Origin: Motiliproteus sediminis
Lineage (GTDB): Bacteria > Pseudomonadota > Gammaproteobacteria > Pseudomonadales > Balneatricaceae
Reading direction: 5' to 3'
Length of the DNA stretch: 64,000 bases
NCBI RefSeq assembly: GCF_017912535.1
Contig: NZ_JAERQK010000007.1
Location: forward strand, 119,069-183,068
The stretch's first letter is position 1; every line of letters begins with the position of its first letter. Under the pieces are notes generated by a model. It was not told the DNA's origin, searched no databases, and saw only the letters and a program-made list of their open reading frames with translations. Position numbers and translations under genes: made by a program. Positions 36,253-45,713 of this stretch are shown here, piece after piece.

Positions 36253-37518
36253 ATGGATATCATCGCTAACTACGGCACAGTGCTGATCGCACTGGCCTGT
36301 ATCTTTGGATTTTTCATGGCCTGGGGTGTGGGCGCCAACGACGTTGCCAACGCTATGGGTACGTCGGTTGGTTCCAAGGCGCTGACCATCAAACAGGCGA
36401 TCATGATCGCCATCGTGTTCGAATTTGCCGGTGCCTATCTGGCCGGCGGTGCGGTGACCGCAACCATCCGCAAGGGGATTATCGATCCCGGCATCATGGC
36501 CGCAACCCCCGAGCTGCTGGTGTTTGGCATGCTGGCCGCGCTATTGGCGGCAGGTGTCTGGCTGTTGGTGGCCACCCACTTCGGCTGGCCGGTATCGACG
36601 ACCCACTCGATTGTTGGTGCCATCGTCGGTTTTGCGGCGGTGGGTATCTCCGTTGATGCGGTGGCCTGGGGCAAAGTTGGCAAAATCGTCGCCAGTTGGG
36701 TGGTGTCGCCGGTACTGGCGGGCAGCGTCGCTTTCATGCTCTATCGCAGCGTGCAGCGGCTGGTGATGGACAGCCCCGATCCCTTCGAAAGTGCCAAGAA
36801 GTACGTGCCTATCTATAGCTTTATGGTGGGTTTCGTGATTGCCATGGTCACTTTCACCAAGGGGCTCAAGCATATCGGCCTGGGGCTATCTTTCGCGGAG
36901 AGTGCGGTTTACTCGCTGGTTGCCGGTGTGTTGGTGTTCTTCCTCGCCAAATACCTGCAACGAAATATCACCCAGACCAAGGAAGAGAACGCCGAGTACC
37001 ACTTTACCGGGGTCGAAAAGGTGTTTGGCGTACTGATGATGTTTACCGCCTGCGCCATGGCCTTTGCCCACGGCTCCAATGACGTAGCCAATGCGGTGGG
37101 TCCGCTGGCGGCCGTGGTCAGCATCGTTGGTGCCGGTGGTGAAGTGGCGCAGAAGTCGGCCATGCCGCACTGGATTCTGCTGCTGGGTGGCGGCGGTATC
37201 GTTGTCGGCCTGGTGATGTACGGCCACAAGGTCATCGCCACCGTAGGTACTGGAATCACCGAGTTGACACCGAGCCGTGGTTTTGCCGCGACTCTGGCCG
37301 CGGCCACCACCGTGGTTATCGCATCCGGTACCGGTCTGCCGATCTCTACCACTCACACCCTGGTGGGCGCGGTTCTGGGTGTCGGTATCGCCCGCGGCCT
37401 GGGTGCGCTCAACCTGCAGGTGGTGGGTACCATTTTCATGTCCTGGATTGTGACCCTGCCGGCGGGTGCCGGTCTGGCGATCTTGTTCTTCTTCATCCTC
37501 AAGGGGGTGTTCGCCTGA
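36253..37518 (+). CDS. pit: Low-affinity inorganic phosphate transporter (Pit family)
   Basis: This 421-residue membrane protein shows the two inverted Pit repeats: GVGANDVANAMGTSVG near residue 23 and AHGSNDVANAVGPLAA near residue 275. VSTTHSIVGA and ISTTHTLVGA are also present. About ten membrane helices are expected. It moves phosphate with protons or cations, often as a metal-phosphate complex. It is co-transcribed with the DUF47 gene and ends at a strong terminator. Confidence 0.92.
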   Translation: MDIIANYGTVLIALACIFGFFMAWGVGANDVANAMGTSVGSKALTIKQAIMIAIVFEFAGAYLAGGAVTATIRKGIIDPGIMAATPELLVFGMLAALLAAGVWLLVATHFGWPVSTTHSIVGAIVGFAAVGISVDAVAWGKVGKIVASWVVSPVLAGSVAFMLYRSVQRLVMDSPDPFESAKKYVPIYSFMVGFVIAMVTFTKGLKHIGLGLSFAESAVYSLVAGVLVFFLAKYLQRNITQTKEENAEYHFTGVEKVFGVLMMFTACAMAFAHGSNDVANAVGPLAAVVSIVGAGGEVAQKSAMPHWILLLGGGGIVVGLVMYGHKVIATVGTGITELTPSRGFAATLAAATTVVIASGTGLPISTTHTLVGAVLGVGIARGLGALNLQVVGTIFMSWIVTLPAGAGLAILFFFILKGVFA

Positions 37519-37535
37519 TCGCCTGACGGCAAGCG

Positions 37536-37569
37536 AAACGGCGACCTCGAGGTCGCCGTTTTTGTTTTT
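37536..37569 (+). terminator. Intrinsic terminator after pit
   Basis: AAACGGCGACCT-CG-AGGTCGCCGTTTTTG is a near-perfect hairpin with T-runs, 18 bases after the pit stop. Confidence 0.9.
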
Positions 37570-37675
37570 AGCCTCAGAAGGTTGCACAATACCGCAAGCG
37601 GTCGCGATGATACTGTCGAGCGACCATACTGGAACTCAGGGCGCCGCAGGGCGGCGCGTTTAAGGAAACCGTGCT

Positions 37676-39013
37676 TTGAGTATCAGCAGCCAGGACTACG
37701 TCGACTTCTTCCGTCACTCCTCGCCGTATATCAACGCGCATCGGGGCAAAACCTTTGTGCTGATGCTGGATGGCGATGCGCTGGCCGACCCCAATTTCGC
37801 CAACATCGTGCACGATATCGCGCTGCTCAATAGCCTCGGTGTGCGGCTGGTTCTGGTCCATGGCGCCCGGCCCCAGATTGAGGCGCGTCTGGCCGAACGG
37901 GGCGCGGCGTCCCAGTTCCATCAGGGCTTGCGGGTCACTGATGGGGCGGCTCTGGTCTGCGTCAAAGAGGCGGTGGGTAGTCTGCGCACCGACATCGAGG
38001 CCCAGCTATCCATGGGACTGCCCAACTCGCCGATGCACGGCGCGCGAGTCAAGGTGTGCGGTGGCAACTTTGTCATCGCCAAGCCTCTGGGGGTGGTGGA
38101 TGGCATCGACTTCTGTCACACCGGCGAGGTGCGACGGGTCGATGGCAAGGCGCTGCGCTGGCTGCTCAATGACGGTGCGCTGGTACTGCTCTCCAATCTG
38201 GGTTTCTCGCCGACCGGAGAGGTGTTCAACCTGTCGGTCGAAGATGTTGCGGCGCAGGTGGCGGTGGCGATCGAGGCCGACAAGCTGATCTGCTTTGGTC
38301 AGGAAGCAGGGATCACCAACCAACGTGGCGAACGCCATTCAGAGCTACTTACCCGCGGTGCCGAGCGCTTGCTGCACCAGTACCTCGAGAACCTCGATCC
38401 GGCTTCGGCGCTGCCGCGCAGTCAGCTGTCGCGGCAACTGACCGCTATTACCCAGGCTTGCCGCGGTGGGGTTTCACGGGGACACCTGATTAGCTTTCAG
38501 CAAGATGGTGCCTTGCTGATGGAGCTGTTTACCCGCGATGGCGCGGGAACCATGATCAGCCAGGAGAGCTACGAACAGGTGCGCGAGGCGAGCATCGAAG
38601 ATGTGGGCGGTATTCTGGAGCTGATCCGGCCGCTGGAGGAGAACGGGGTGCTGGTGCGTCGCTCACGCGAGGTACTGGAAACCGAGATCGAGCGCTTTAC
38701 TCTGATCGAACGTGATGGCGCCATTATCGGTTGTGCAGCGCTCTATCCCTTTGGCGATGGTTCGGCGGAGTTGGCGTGCGTGGCGGTTCACCCCGATTAT
38801 CGCGGCGGCGACCGTGGCGACCATTTGCTCGATGCGCTGCAGCGGCGTGCGCTGGAGCAAGGCGTGCGGCGGCTGTTCGTGCTCACTACCCGCACCGCGC
38901 ACTGGTTTATGGAGCGGGGCTTTGTAGAGGTACCGCGGGAGCAGTTGCCGGATGCACGCCAGTCGCTCTATAACCTGCAGCGCAATTCCAAGGTGTTCGC
39001 CAAGGCGCTCTGA
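37676..39013 (+). CDS. argA: N-acetylglutamate synthase
   Basis: This 445-residue protein has an N-terminal amino-acid-kinase-like domain (LVLVHGARPQIEARL) and a C-terminal GNAT acetyltransferase domain (LACVAVHPDYRGGDRGDHLLDAL). It performs the first step of arginine synthesis. The kinase-like domain normally binds arginine for feedback inhibition. The start is taken as TTG at 37676, 9 bases after AAGGA; no ATG lies near. It is a lone transcription unit after the pit terminator. Confidence 0.93.
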   Translation: MSISSQDYVDFFRHSSPYINAHRGKTFVLMLDGDALADPNFANIVHDIALLNSLGVRLVLVHGARPQIEARLAERGAASQFHQGLRVTDGAALVCVKEAVGSLRTDIEAQLSMGLPNSPMHGARVKVCGGNFVIAKPLGVVDGIDFCHTGEVRRVDGKALRWLLNDGALVLLSNLGFSPTGEVFNLSVEDVAAQVAVAIEADKLICFGQEAGITNQRGERHSELLTRGAERLLHQYLENLDPASALPRSQLSRQLTAITQACRGGVSRGHLISFQQDGALLMELFTRDGAGTMISQESYEQVREASIEDVGGILELIRPLEENGVLVRRSREVLETEIERFTLIERDGAIIGCAALYPFGDGSAELACVAVHPDYRGGDRGDHLLDALQRRALEQGVRRLFVLTTRTAHWFMERGFVEVPREQLPDARQSLYNLQRNSKVFAKAL

Positions 39014-39022
39014 GTCTGGCGC

Positions 39023-40393
39023 TTATTCCGTTTTAGGGCCGATCCATACCTGCTGCACGTTGACGAAGGCCAGAATCCCGTGGGGGCCCAGTTCACGCCC
39101 CAGCCCCGAACGCTTGATCCCGCCGCTGGGCAGGCGCGGATCGGTTTTCACCAGACCGTTGACCACTACCTGCCCGGCTTCCAGATCCTGCGCCAGCGCC
39201 TCGCCTCGTTCACTGGTGGTCCAGATCGAAGCGGCCAGACCGTAGTCGGTGTCGTTGGCCAGTGCCAGCGCGTGGTCGGCATCACGGGCACGCAGCACCA
39301 CGGCCACCGGGCCGAAGGTCTCCTCGCGGCATGCCGGCATCTGGTTGTGCGCTTCGGTGAGCAGGGTGACCGGGTAGAAAAAGCCAGGTCCGACCGGCAT
39401 CTGGCCACCGAGCAGGCAGCGGGCACCGGCAGCGATACTCTCCTCGACCTGGCGCGCCAGGTTATCGCGCAGGTCGGCTCTCGCCAGGGGGCCCACCTGA
39501 GTGTTCGGATCATCCGGATCCCCTAACCTGAGCGCCGCCAGCGCAGCGTGCAGACGTTCGACAAAGGTATCGTGCACCGCGTCCTCGACGATGATACGTT
39601 TGGCCGCGATGCAGGACTGGCCGGCATTGATGATCCGCGACAGAGCGATCGCCTCTACCGCCGCATCCAGATCAGCGTCGGCGAGCACGATGGCGGGGTC
39701 CGAGCCGCCAAGTTCCAGCACCACCGGTTTCAGTGCCCCCGTCGCGGTCGCGGCAACCTGGGCACCGGCAGCGCTGGAGCCGGTAAAGGAGACCGCTCGA
39801 ACCTGCGGATGGATGATGGCGGTGGCTATGTGCTGATTGTGTAGCGGTAGGTTCTGGAAGATGCCGGACGGTGCATTGACCGCCTCAAAACAGCGGCTGA
39901 TCGCTTCTGCACAGGCGGGAACGTGAGGGTCGTGTTTCATCAGGCAGGTGTTGCCTGCCATGAGCGCCGGTGCACAGAAGCGGAATGCCAGCCAGAAGGG
40001 GGCATTCCAGGGCAGAATGCCCAGCACCGGCCCCAGTGGCGGGTGCTGCACATAGCTGCGGGTAGCGTCGGAGCCCAGATGCTGGGGTGCAAGATAGGCT
40101 TCGGCATGGTCGGCGTAATGCTCTGCGCACCAGGCCGCTTTGAGTACTTCGCCACGGGCTTCGTGGGCCGGTTTGCCCATCTCCAGAGTCATGGGGCGGC
40201 CGAGTTCGTCAGCGTGGTCGCGCATATAATCGGCCACGGCGCGCAGCACACGGGCCCGCTCGGCAAAACCCTGCTGGCGCCAGAAGTTGAACGCGCTGTG
40301 AGCCTGATCGATACGCGTCGCCATTTGCTCCATGGTCAGCGCCGGATAGTCATGAAGATGTTCACCGGTGGCCGGGTTGGTGGCAGTCAGCAT
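39023..40393 (-). CDS. doeC: Aldehyde dehydrogenase, probable aspartate-semialdehyde dehydrogenase of ectoine degradation
   Basis: This 456-residue NAD(P)-dependent aldehyde dehydrogenase has the general-base Glu in LELGGSDPAIV and the catalytic Cys in NAGQSCIAAKR. EETFGPV is also present. On its own it resembles succinate-semialdehyde dehydrogenases. It is the last of four same-strand genes for ectoine breakdown and overlaps doeA by 7 bases. It is therefore called DoeC, which oxidises aspartate semialdehyde to aspartate. This assignment rests on context. Confidence 0.8.
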   Translation of the reverse strand: MLTATNPATGEHLHDYPALTMEQMATRIDQAHSAFNFWRQQGFAERARVLRAVADYMRDHADELGRPMTLEMGKPAHEARGEVLKAAWCAEHYADHAEAYLAPQHLGSDATRSYVQHPPLGPVLGILPWNAPFWLAFRFCAPALMAGNTCLMKHDPHVPACAEAISRCFEAVNAPSGIFQNLPLHNQHIATAIIHPQVRAVSFTGSSAAGAQVAATATGALKPVVLELGGSDPAIVLADADLDAAVEAIALSRIINAGQSCIAAKRIIVEDAVHDTFVERLHAALAALRLGDPDDPNTQVGPLARADLRDNLARQVEESIAAGARCLLGGQMPVGPGFFYPVTLLTEAHNQMPACREETFGPVAVVLRARDADHALALANDTDYGLAASIWTTSERGEALAQDLEAGQVVVNGLVKTDPRLPSGGIKRSGLGRELGPHGILAFVNVQQVWIGPKTE

Positions 40394-41655
40394 GAGGCCT
40401 CCTTGTTGTCATCGCCGTTCTTCTTGGCTTTGCGGCTGGCCTTGGGGCTTATCAGCTCCAGTTCGCGCCGCGCGGGTTCATCGAGGGGATCGGGACGTAA
40501 CGCGAAGTCCTGCTCGAAATCGGCAAAGAACGAGCCGCAGCCATCGTCGGTGATGTAGAAAGTGTCGGAGATGCCGGCAGTCTTGTCGCCGTCGATTCCC
40601 CACATCCAGGGAATGATATGAAAGGTCATGCCCGGTTCCAGCACCGATGAGTCGCCCTGCTTGAGGCTGATGATATAGCCCTCGTCCCAGCTGGGAGGAA
40701 AGGCGATACCGATGGAGTAGCCGGAGCGGGTGATCAGGCGGGCGCCGACGCTGTTGTCGGTGATAATCTTGCGGACCAGATTGTCTACGTCGGAGACCGT
40801 CATACCGGGTCGCATAAACTGGTGAACTTGCCGCAGGGCTTCTTTCATCACCTCCTGCGCTTGCAGCATGCTGTCGCTGGCTTCACCGCAGATCACGGTA
40901 CGCATCATCGCGGTATGGTAGCGACGAAAGCAGCCGCCGACCTCCAGAAACACATGCTCGCCCGGCTCCACTCGACGCCCCTCAAAGGTGGCGTGGCCGA
41001 TCATGGTGCGGGGGCCGGAGGTAACGTAGGGCATCACTGCCGGGGTTTCACCTCCGGCGCTGAACATGCCGCTGGAGATTGCGGCGGCGATCTCGTTCTC
41101 GGTTACCCCGGCGCGGCAGGCGTCGATACCCGCCTGCATACCGGCACGGGTGGCGATCGCCGCTTTGTGCATGATCTCCAGCTCCAGCGCCGATTTGCGC
41201 CGTCGCCCCTGCTCGACAATACCGAAACAGTCCATCAGCCGACCGTCGGTCAGCGCGGTGTGGATGTAGTCCTGATGATAGGCGGGGAAAAAGTAACTGT
41301 TACGCTCATAGCCCAGAATCTTGTTGGACAGACCAAACTCGCGCAGCGATTCGATCAACATCTGAATGGCGTCGCCGCTGTCGGAGTAGGGCCGGGTCAG
41401 CTCTACCCAGGTACGGGCGTGAACGTTAGATTCCTCCAGCATCCGGGTGATCATGAACGGCTCGTCGTTGACCGGCACCACCAGCGCCTGAAAGAAGGAG
41501 TAACCGGTGGTCTGGTAATCCGTCAGGTACATCAGGTTTTCCGGATCGGTGATGATTACCGCATCGAGCAGCCGCTCAGCCATGTGCTGGCGCAGCTCGT
41601 TGAGGCGACGCTGATACTCGCTGAACGGAAAGGTCATGTCATCGCGTTCGCGCAT
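40387..41655 (-). CDS. doeA: Ectoine hydrolase (M24/creatinase-like)
   Basis: This 422-residue pita-bread-fold protein has the N-terminal creatinase domain (DAVIITDPENLMYLTDYQTTGYSFFQ) and a C-terminal M24 domain. The latter shows YVTSGPRTMIGHATFEGR, EVGGCFRRYHTAMMRT and FPPSWDEGYI. In DoeA the ring of ectoine is opened to N-acetyl-diaminobutyrate. The start at 41655 follows GGAGGGG. It is flanked by an EctB-like transaminase and an aldehyde dehydrogenase, which fits only ectoine catabolism. Cytoplasmic. Confidence 0.88.
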   Translation of the reverse strand: MRERDDMTFPFSEYQRRLNELRQHMAERLLDAVIITDPENLMYLTDYQTTGYSFFQALVVPVNDEPFMITRMLEESNVHARTWVELTRPYSDSGDAIQMLIESLREFGLSNKILGYERNSYFFPAYHQDYIHTALTDGRLMDCFGIVEQGRRRKSALELEIMHKAAIATRAGMQAGIDACRAGVTENEIAAAISSGMFSAGGETPAVMPYVTSGPRTMIGHATFEGRRVEPGEHVFLEVGGCFRRYHTAMMRTVICGEASDSMLQAQEVMKEALRQVHQFMRPGMTVSDVDNLVRKIITDNSVGARLITRSGYSIGIAFPPSWDEGYIISLKQGDSSVLEPGMTFHIIPWMWGIDGDKTAGISDTFYITDDGCGSFFADFEQDFALRPDPLDEPARRELELISPKASRKAKKNGDDNKEASC

Positions 41656-41658
41656 GGT

Positions 41659-42906
41659 TTACCCCTCCATGTTGGCATCGACTGCGGCGGCGAAACGTTC
41701 CAGCCCCGTGGTCAGGGTGTCAGTCTCGATCGTCAGCGGCGGAATCAGCTTGAGCACTCGCCCACCCTCGCCACAGGGACCGATCAGCAGGCCGGCGTCG
41801 AAGCAGCTTTTGGCGATCGCCTTGGCCAGCGCACCGTCGTTGACGTCCAGCCCCTGGATCATCCCCTTACCGCGCACTGCAAACTGCGGATAGCGTCGCT
41901 GGATCTGATGCAGTGTGGTTGCGATCTGTTCGCCATGAGCCTGAACCTGGCGCATCAATTGATCGTCTTCAAAGTAACGCAGCGCCTCGCGACCGGCGAC
42001 GAACGACAGCCCTTGACCACGAAAGGTGCCGGTGTGTTCGCCCGGGTTCCAGTGGGCGTCATGTTCCGGCTTGACCAGGTTCATCGCCAGCGGCGTACCG
42101 AAGCCGCCGATACCTTTGGCCAGACAGATGATGTCGGGATCTAGGTCCATGCCGTCGAAGCTGAAATAGCTGCCGGTGCGGCCGCAGCCCACTTGGATCT
42201 CGTCGATGATCAGCAACGCATCTAGGGCGCGCGCCAGGTCCTGCAGCTGCTGCAGCCACTCGCGGCTGGCAAGGTTGACCCCGCCCTCGGCCTGAATCAC
42301 CTCGACCAGAAAAGCAGCGGGCGGCTCGTAGCCACTGGAGCTGTTGGCGTAGGCGCGCTCCAGAGTATCGAGACAGCCCTTGCCGCAGCCAACGCTGTTC
42401 TCGAACGGTGCGCGGGTGACGTGGTTGAGAGGCACGCCGGCAGCATTACGGAATACCTGGTTGGCGGTACAGGCCAGCGAGCCCAGCGTCATGCCATGAA
42501 AACCCTGACTGAAGGCTACGATTTCGGTGCGTCCGGTGACGCGACGCGCCAGCTTCAGCGCCGCTTCCACGGCGTTGGTCCCGGTAGGACCCATAAACTG
42601 CAGCTTATGGGTCATCTGCCGCGGTTTGAGCACGGTGTCGACGAAGGCGCGGATAAACTCCCGTTTTGGGGTGGTATACATGTCGAGGCTGTGCGCCACC
42701 CCATCGGCTTCGATGAAGTCGATCAGGGCACGCTTCATCCCGGGATTGTTATGGCCGAAGTTGAGCACGCCGGCGCCGGCGAAGAAATCGATGTAAGCGT
42801 GGTCCTGCTCATCGTATTGAATTGCATTACTAGCACGGTTGAATACCGTCGGATAGGCGCGGCAGTAACCGCGGATATTGGATTCCCACTGTTCAAACAG
42901 CTCCAT
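41659..42906 (-). CDS. doeD: Diaminobutyrate transaminase of ectoine degradation
   Basis: This 415-residue class III PLP aminotransferase belongs to the EctB/DoeD group. It has QFMGPTGTNAVEAALKLAR, GFHGMTLGSLACT, IIDEIQVGCGRTG and the PLP lysine in CLAKGIGGFGTP. It should remove the terminal amino group of diaminobutyrate to give aspartate semialdehyde, the substrate of the ALDH two genes on. EctB of ectoine synthesis is nearly alike, but no ectA or ectC is nearby, and degradative partners surround it. A strong AGGAGGG lies 4 bases before the ATG. Confidence 0.87.
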   Translation of the reverse strand: MELFEQWESNIRGYCRAYPTVFNRASNAIQYDEQDHAYIDFFAGAGVLNFGHNNPGMKRALIDFIEADGVAHSLDMYTTPKREFIRAFVDTVLKPRQMTHKLQFMGPTGTNAVEAALKLARRVTGRTEIVAFSQGFHGMTLGSLACTANQVFRNAAGVPLNHVTRAPFENSVGCGKGCLDTLERAYANSSSGYEPPAAFLVEVIQAEGGVNLASREWLQQLQDLARALDALLIIDEIQVGCGRTGSYFSFDGMDLDPDIICLAKGIGGFGTPLAMNLVKPEHDAHWNPGEHTGTFRGQGLSFVAGREALRYFEDDQLMRQVQAHGEQIATTLHQIQRRYPQFAVRGKGMIQGLDVNDGALAKAIAKSCFDAGLLIGPCGEGGRVLKLIPPLTIETDTLTTGLERFAAAVDANMEG

Positions 42907-43100
42907 CTAGCCCTCCTGCCGGGTGTTGGCTGGTTATCGTCGATGGTTGTTGAAGCGATCCGGATAGAACCGGGATGCAAGCTTGCGCTTTTGTGATGGC
43001 GAGGCGGCGCTTATCTCCGTCTCGTACTGGCAACGTAGAAGAGAACCGGGGATGGGGCAAGCGAGGGCGTTACTTTTCCCTCCCCGGTTTATGGCTGCAG

Positions 43101-44267
43101 CTAGCGCTTTGAGTCCGGCAGCGGTGCGCCCACCAGACGTGCGAATACCCGCACCATGGGCTCCAGCAGGGCGTCGTTAAACTGGTAGCTGGGGCTGTGG
43201 CAACTGTGTTGAAACGATGAGCCCGCCGACATGCCGATCAGCGCGAAAGCCCCGGGAATCTGGTTGAGGTAATAACTGAAATCTTCGGAGGCCATGATCG
43301 GCACCGGTTGCTGCCCCGCGTGCCAGGATTCGCCGAACTCGGCTGCCAGCGCTTCGCGGTAGCGGGCGGCGGCGTCGGCATGGTTGACCGTGGCCTCGTA
43401 GCGGGGGGTAAGCACCACCTCGGCCTCGACCCCGTAGCTCAGGGCGGTCTGGGTGGCGATCTCGTCGATCGCATCGTTAATAATCTGGCGCAGTTCGGGG
43501 CGCTCCAGGCGGATACCGCCACCCAAGGTGACCGTTTCCGGAATCACGTTTTCGGGGTTGAGCGCATCGATGCTGGTGACGCTGACCACCGCGGCGGTCT
43601 GGGGCGGCAGGCGCCGGCTTATGATCTGCTGCAGATTGAGTGTGATAGCCGCTGCTGCCAGCACCGGATCGCGGCAGAGGTCCGGTTGGCTGGCGTGGCC
43701 GCCGCGCCCATGCAGGGTGATCTTGAAGCTGCCGTTGCCCGACATCACCGGGCCGTCGGGGCAGACGGCTTGGCCAAAGGGAATGGCCGGCCAATTGTGC
43801 CAGCCGTAAATGCAGTCGATGCCCTCAAGGGCTCCTTCAGCGATCATTTCGCGGGCGCCGTGACCGCCCTCTTCCGCGGGCTGGAACAATAGAGTAACCG
43901 GGCCCGGCAGTTCGTCTTCATGTGCTTTCAGCCAGGCCGCGGTAGCCCACAATGCCGCCGTATGGCCATCGTGGCCGCAGGCGTGCATGCAGCCATCATG
44001 GGTCGAGCGGTAGGCCACGTCGGCCTTTTCCCTGATCGGCAGCGCATCGATGTCGCCACGCAAGCCGATATGTGGACCGCTGGCGTCGCTGGCCAGGGTC
44101 GCCACGGTGCCGTGGGTGGCACAGGGGCGCCAGCGGATTTGCAGCTGATCGAGGCGTTGGCGGATGCGGCCGGCGGTCATCTCCTCCTGCCAGCTGAGTT
44201 CGGGGTGTTGGTGCAGTTCATGACGAAAGGCGATGGCTGATTCGAGAATGCGTGACCACGAGGTCAT
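43101..44267 (-). CDS. M20 family deacetylase, probable N-acetyl-diaminobutyrate deacetylase (DoeB2 type)
   Basis: This 388-residue zinc amidohydrolase has HELHQHPELSWQE, CMHACGHDGHTAA, FQPAEEGGHGA and a late MASEDFSYY, the M20 metal ligands and catalytic Glu. The nearest groups are hippurate hydrolases and aminoacylases. In an ectoine-degradation cluster the deacetylase after DoeA is needed. The classical DoeB is an AstE-like enzyme, while an M20 substitute (DoeB2) is known. The call is from context. A gap of 194 bases to doeD may hold a second promoter. Confidence 0.7.
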   Translation of the reverse strand: MTSWSRILESAIAFRHELHQHPELSWQEEMTAGRIRQRLDQLQIRWRPCATHGTVATLASDASGPHIGLRGDIDALPIREKADVAYRSTHDGCMHACGHDGHTAALWATAAWLKAHEDELPGPVTLLFQPAEEGGHGAREMIAEGALEGIDCIYGWHNWPAIPFGQAVCPDGPVMSGNGSFKITLHGRGGHASQPDLCRDPVLAAAAITLNLQQIISRRLPPQTAAVVSVTSIDALNPENVIPETVTLGGGIRLERPELRQIINDAIDEIATQTALSYGVEAEVVLTPRYEATVNHADAAARYREALAAEFGESWHAGQQPVPIMASEDFSYYLNQIPGAFALIGMSAGSSFQHSCHSPSYQFNDALLEPMVRVFARLVGAPLPDSKR

Positions 44268-44339
44268 AAGTGGCTCCTACAGCAAGCAGTGTGGCGATGC
44301 CGATGATTATCAGTGTATCAGAGAGCGCGAGCGGTGAGG

Positions 44340-45683
44340 TTAGTTGGTGACGGCAGCACGCCGGGGGAATCGCAGGGTAAAAGCCGCGCCGCCCAGTTCA
44401 GCACTGCTGCCTATGCTGAGTTCGCCGTTGTAGCTGGTGACGATATCCTTAACCACCGCCAGCCCGATGCCCTGTCCACGAGGCAGGCTGTCGGCGCGGG
44501 TGCCGCGCTCCAGAATCGTCTGATGCAGCGAATCATCGATGCCCAAGCCGTTGTCCTCGATCAGGATTTGCTGCTGCGTTGGCGTCTCTGTCAGAGTGAC
44601 CTGAACCTCTCCCCGACCGTATTTGAACGCGTTGTCGAGCAGATTACCCAGCACCTCCATAAGGTCGCGTTCATCCCCCCGGAAATGCAGCTCGTCGCCG
44701 ATGATGCGCAAGTTACGGTGGCTATCGCGGTAGACCTTGCCAAGGGCCGTTCCGATACGCTCCGCCGCCGCGCGCACAGAAACCGCCTGCAGTAGTTGAT
44801 GGTTGGCTGCGGTCGACGCGCGCCCCAGCTGGTGGCTGATGATCTGATCCATGCGGTCCACTTGCTCCTTCAGCGCACTCAGGTCCTCAACTCGGCCCGG
44901 ATCGATGTTGCGGATCACCGCCAGTGGGGTTTTGAGGCTATGCGCCAGATCGGCGAGGGTGTTGCGGTAACGCTCGCGCTGGCGGTGTTCACCGGCTAAC
45001 AGCAGGTTAAGGTTCTCAGTTACCGGGGCCACTTCGCGCGGGTAGTCGCCGCTGAGCTGCTCCGCCTCACCGCTTTCAATCGCCTTGATGTCGGCCGCCA
45101 GGCCGCTCAACGGGCGCAGTCCCCAGCGCAACAGCACACCTTGGGCAATGAGCAGTAGCAGCGCCAACAGGCCGAGACCCGACCACAGCAGGGTGCGAAA
45201 GCCGCGGCGTTCGGCCAGGTAGGTGGCGGGTTGTTCAATACTGACAAAGCGCAGCGGCGTCTCGCGGCCATCCTCGGTTTCCCAGGTAACCCGATAGCTG
45301 TAAAAAAACAGCCCCTGGGTGCTTTGGCCGAACTGCTGCCGACGGTCGGCGCGGGGCAGGCTGAGCGGCTCGCCCAGGGCGGAGGGGGAGCGCCACAGCA
45401 CCTGATCGTTACCGTCAGCAACGATGCCATATAGGCCGGAGCCGGGCTGGCCGAAACGGGGTTCCTGCAGCTGCGGAGGCATCCACAACTGGCCGCCACC
45501 CGCTTCGGCGGCACCCAACAGCACATAGGTTTGCAGTTTGAGTCGCTCCTCCATCGCTACCCGCAGGCTGCGGTCAAAGGCGCGGTCCAGCACCAGCGCG
45601 GTGAGGCCCAGCATCAGCGGTAGCAGCAGGCAGGAGGCCAGTCGCAGGCGGCCGGTCAGGGTGCGGGGGCGGAGCCAGCTCAT
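44340..45683 (-). CDS. Sensor histidine kinase (PhoQ-like)
   Basis: This 447-residue membrane kinase has two N-terminal membrane helices around a periplasmic sensor of about 130 residues and a HAMP-like linker. The H-box is LADLAHSLKTPLAV (phospho-acceptor His) and the ATPase motifs are LGNLLDNAFKYG (N), DNGLGI (G1) and GQGIGLAVV (G2). It is the last gene of a PepSY/regulator/kinase operon. The signal is not evident; PhoQ-type kinases often sense divalent cations or cationic peptides. Confidence 0.88.
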   Translation of the reverse strand: MSWLRPRTLTGRLRLASCLLLPLMLGLTALVLDRAFDRSLRVAMEERLKLQTYVLLGAAEAGGGQLWMPPQLQEPRFGQPGSGLYGIVADGNDQVLWRSPSALGEPLSLPRADRRQQFGQSTQGLFFYSYRVTWETEDGRETPLRFVSIEQPATYLAERRGFRTLLWSGLGLLALLLLIAQGVLLRWGLRPLSGLAADIKAIESGEAEQLSGDYPREVAPVTENLNLLLAGEHRQRERYRNTLADLAHSLKTPLAVIRNIDPGRVEDLSALKEQVDRMDQIISHQLGRASTAANHQLLQAVSVRAAAERIGTALGKVYRDSHRNLRIIGDELHFRGDERDLMEVLGNLLDNAFKYGRGEVQVTLTETPTQQQILIEDNGLGIDDSLHQTILERGTRADSLPRGQGIGLAVVKDIVTSYNGELSIGSSAELGGAAFTLRFPRRAAVTN

Positions 45684-45713
45684 CGGACTGAGGATGCCCT
45701 GCGGGTTAGCCTG

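Noticed and set aside
40822..42144. Long open frame antisense to doeA and doeD (440 codons)
   Set aside because: It crosses two conserved genes on the other strand, with no motif and a His/Gly/Gln-rich shadow composition.
41659..42906. EctB of ectoine synthesis
   Set aside because: The aminotransferase alone would fit, but ectA and ectC are missing and the neighbours are a hydrolase, a deacetylase and a dehydrogenase. The degradative role is preferred.
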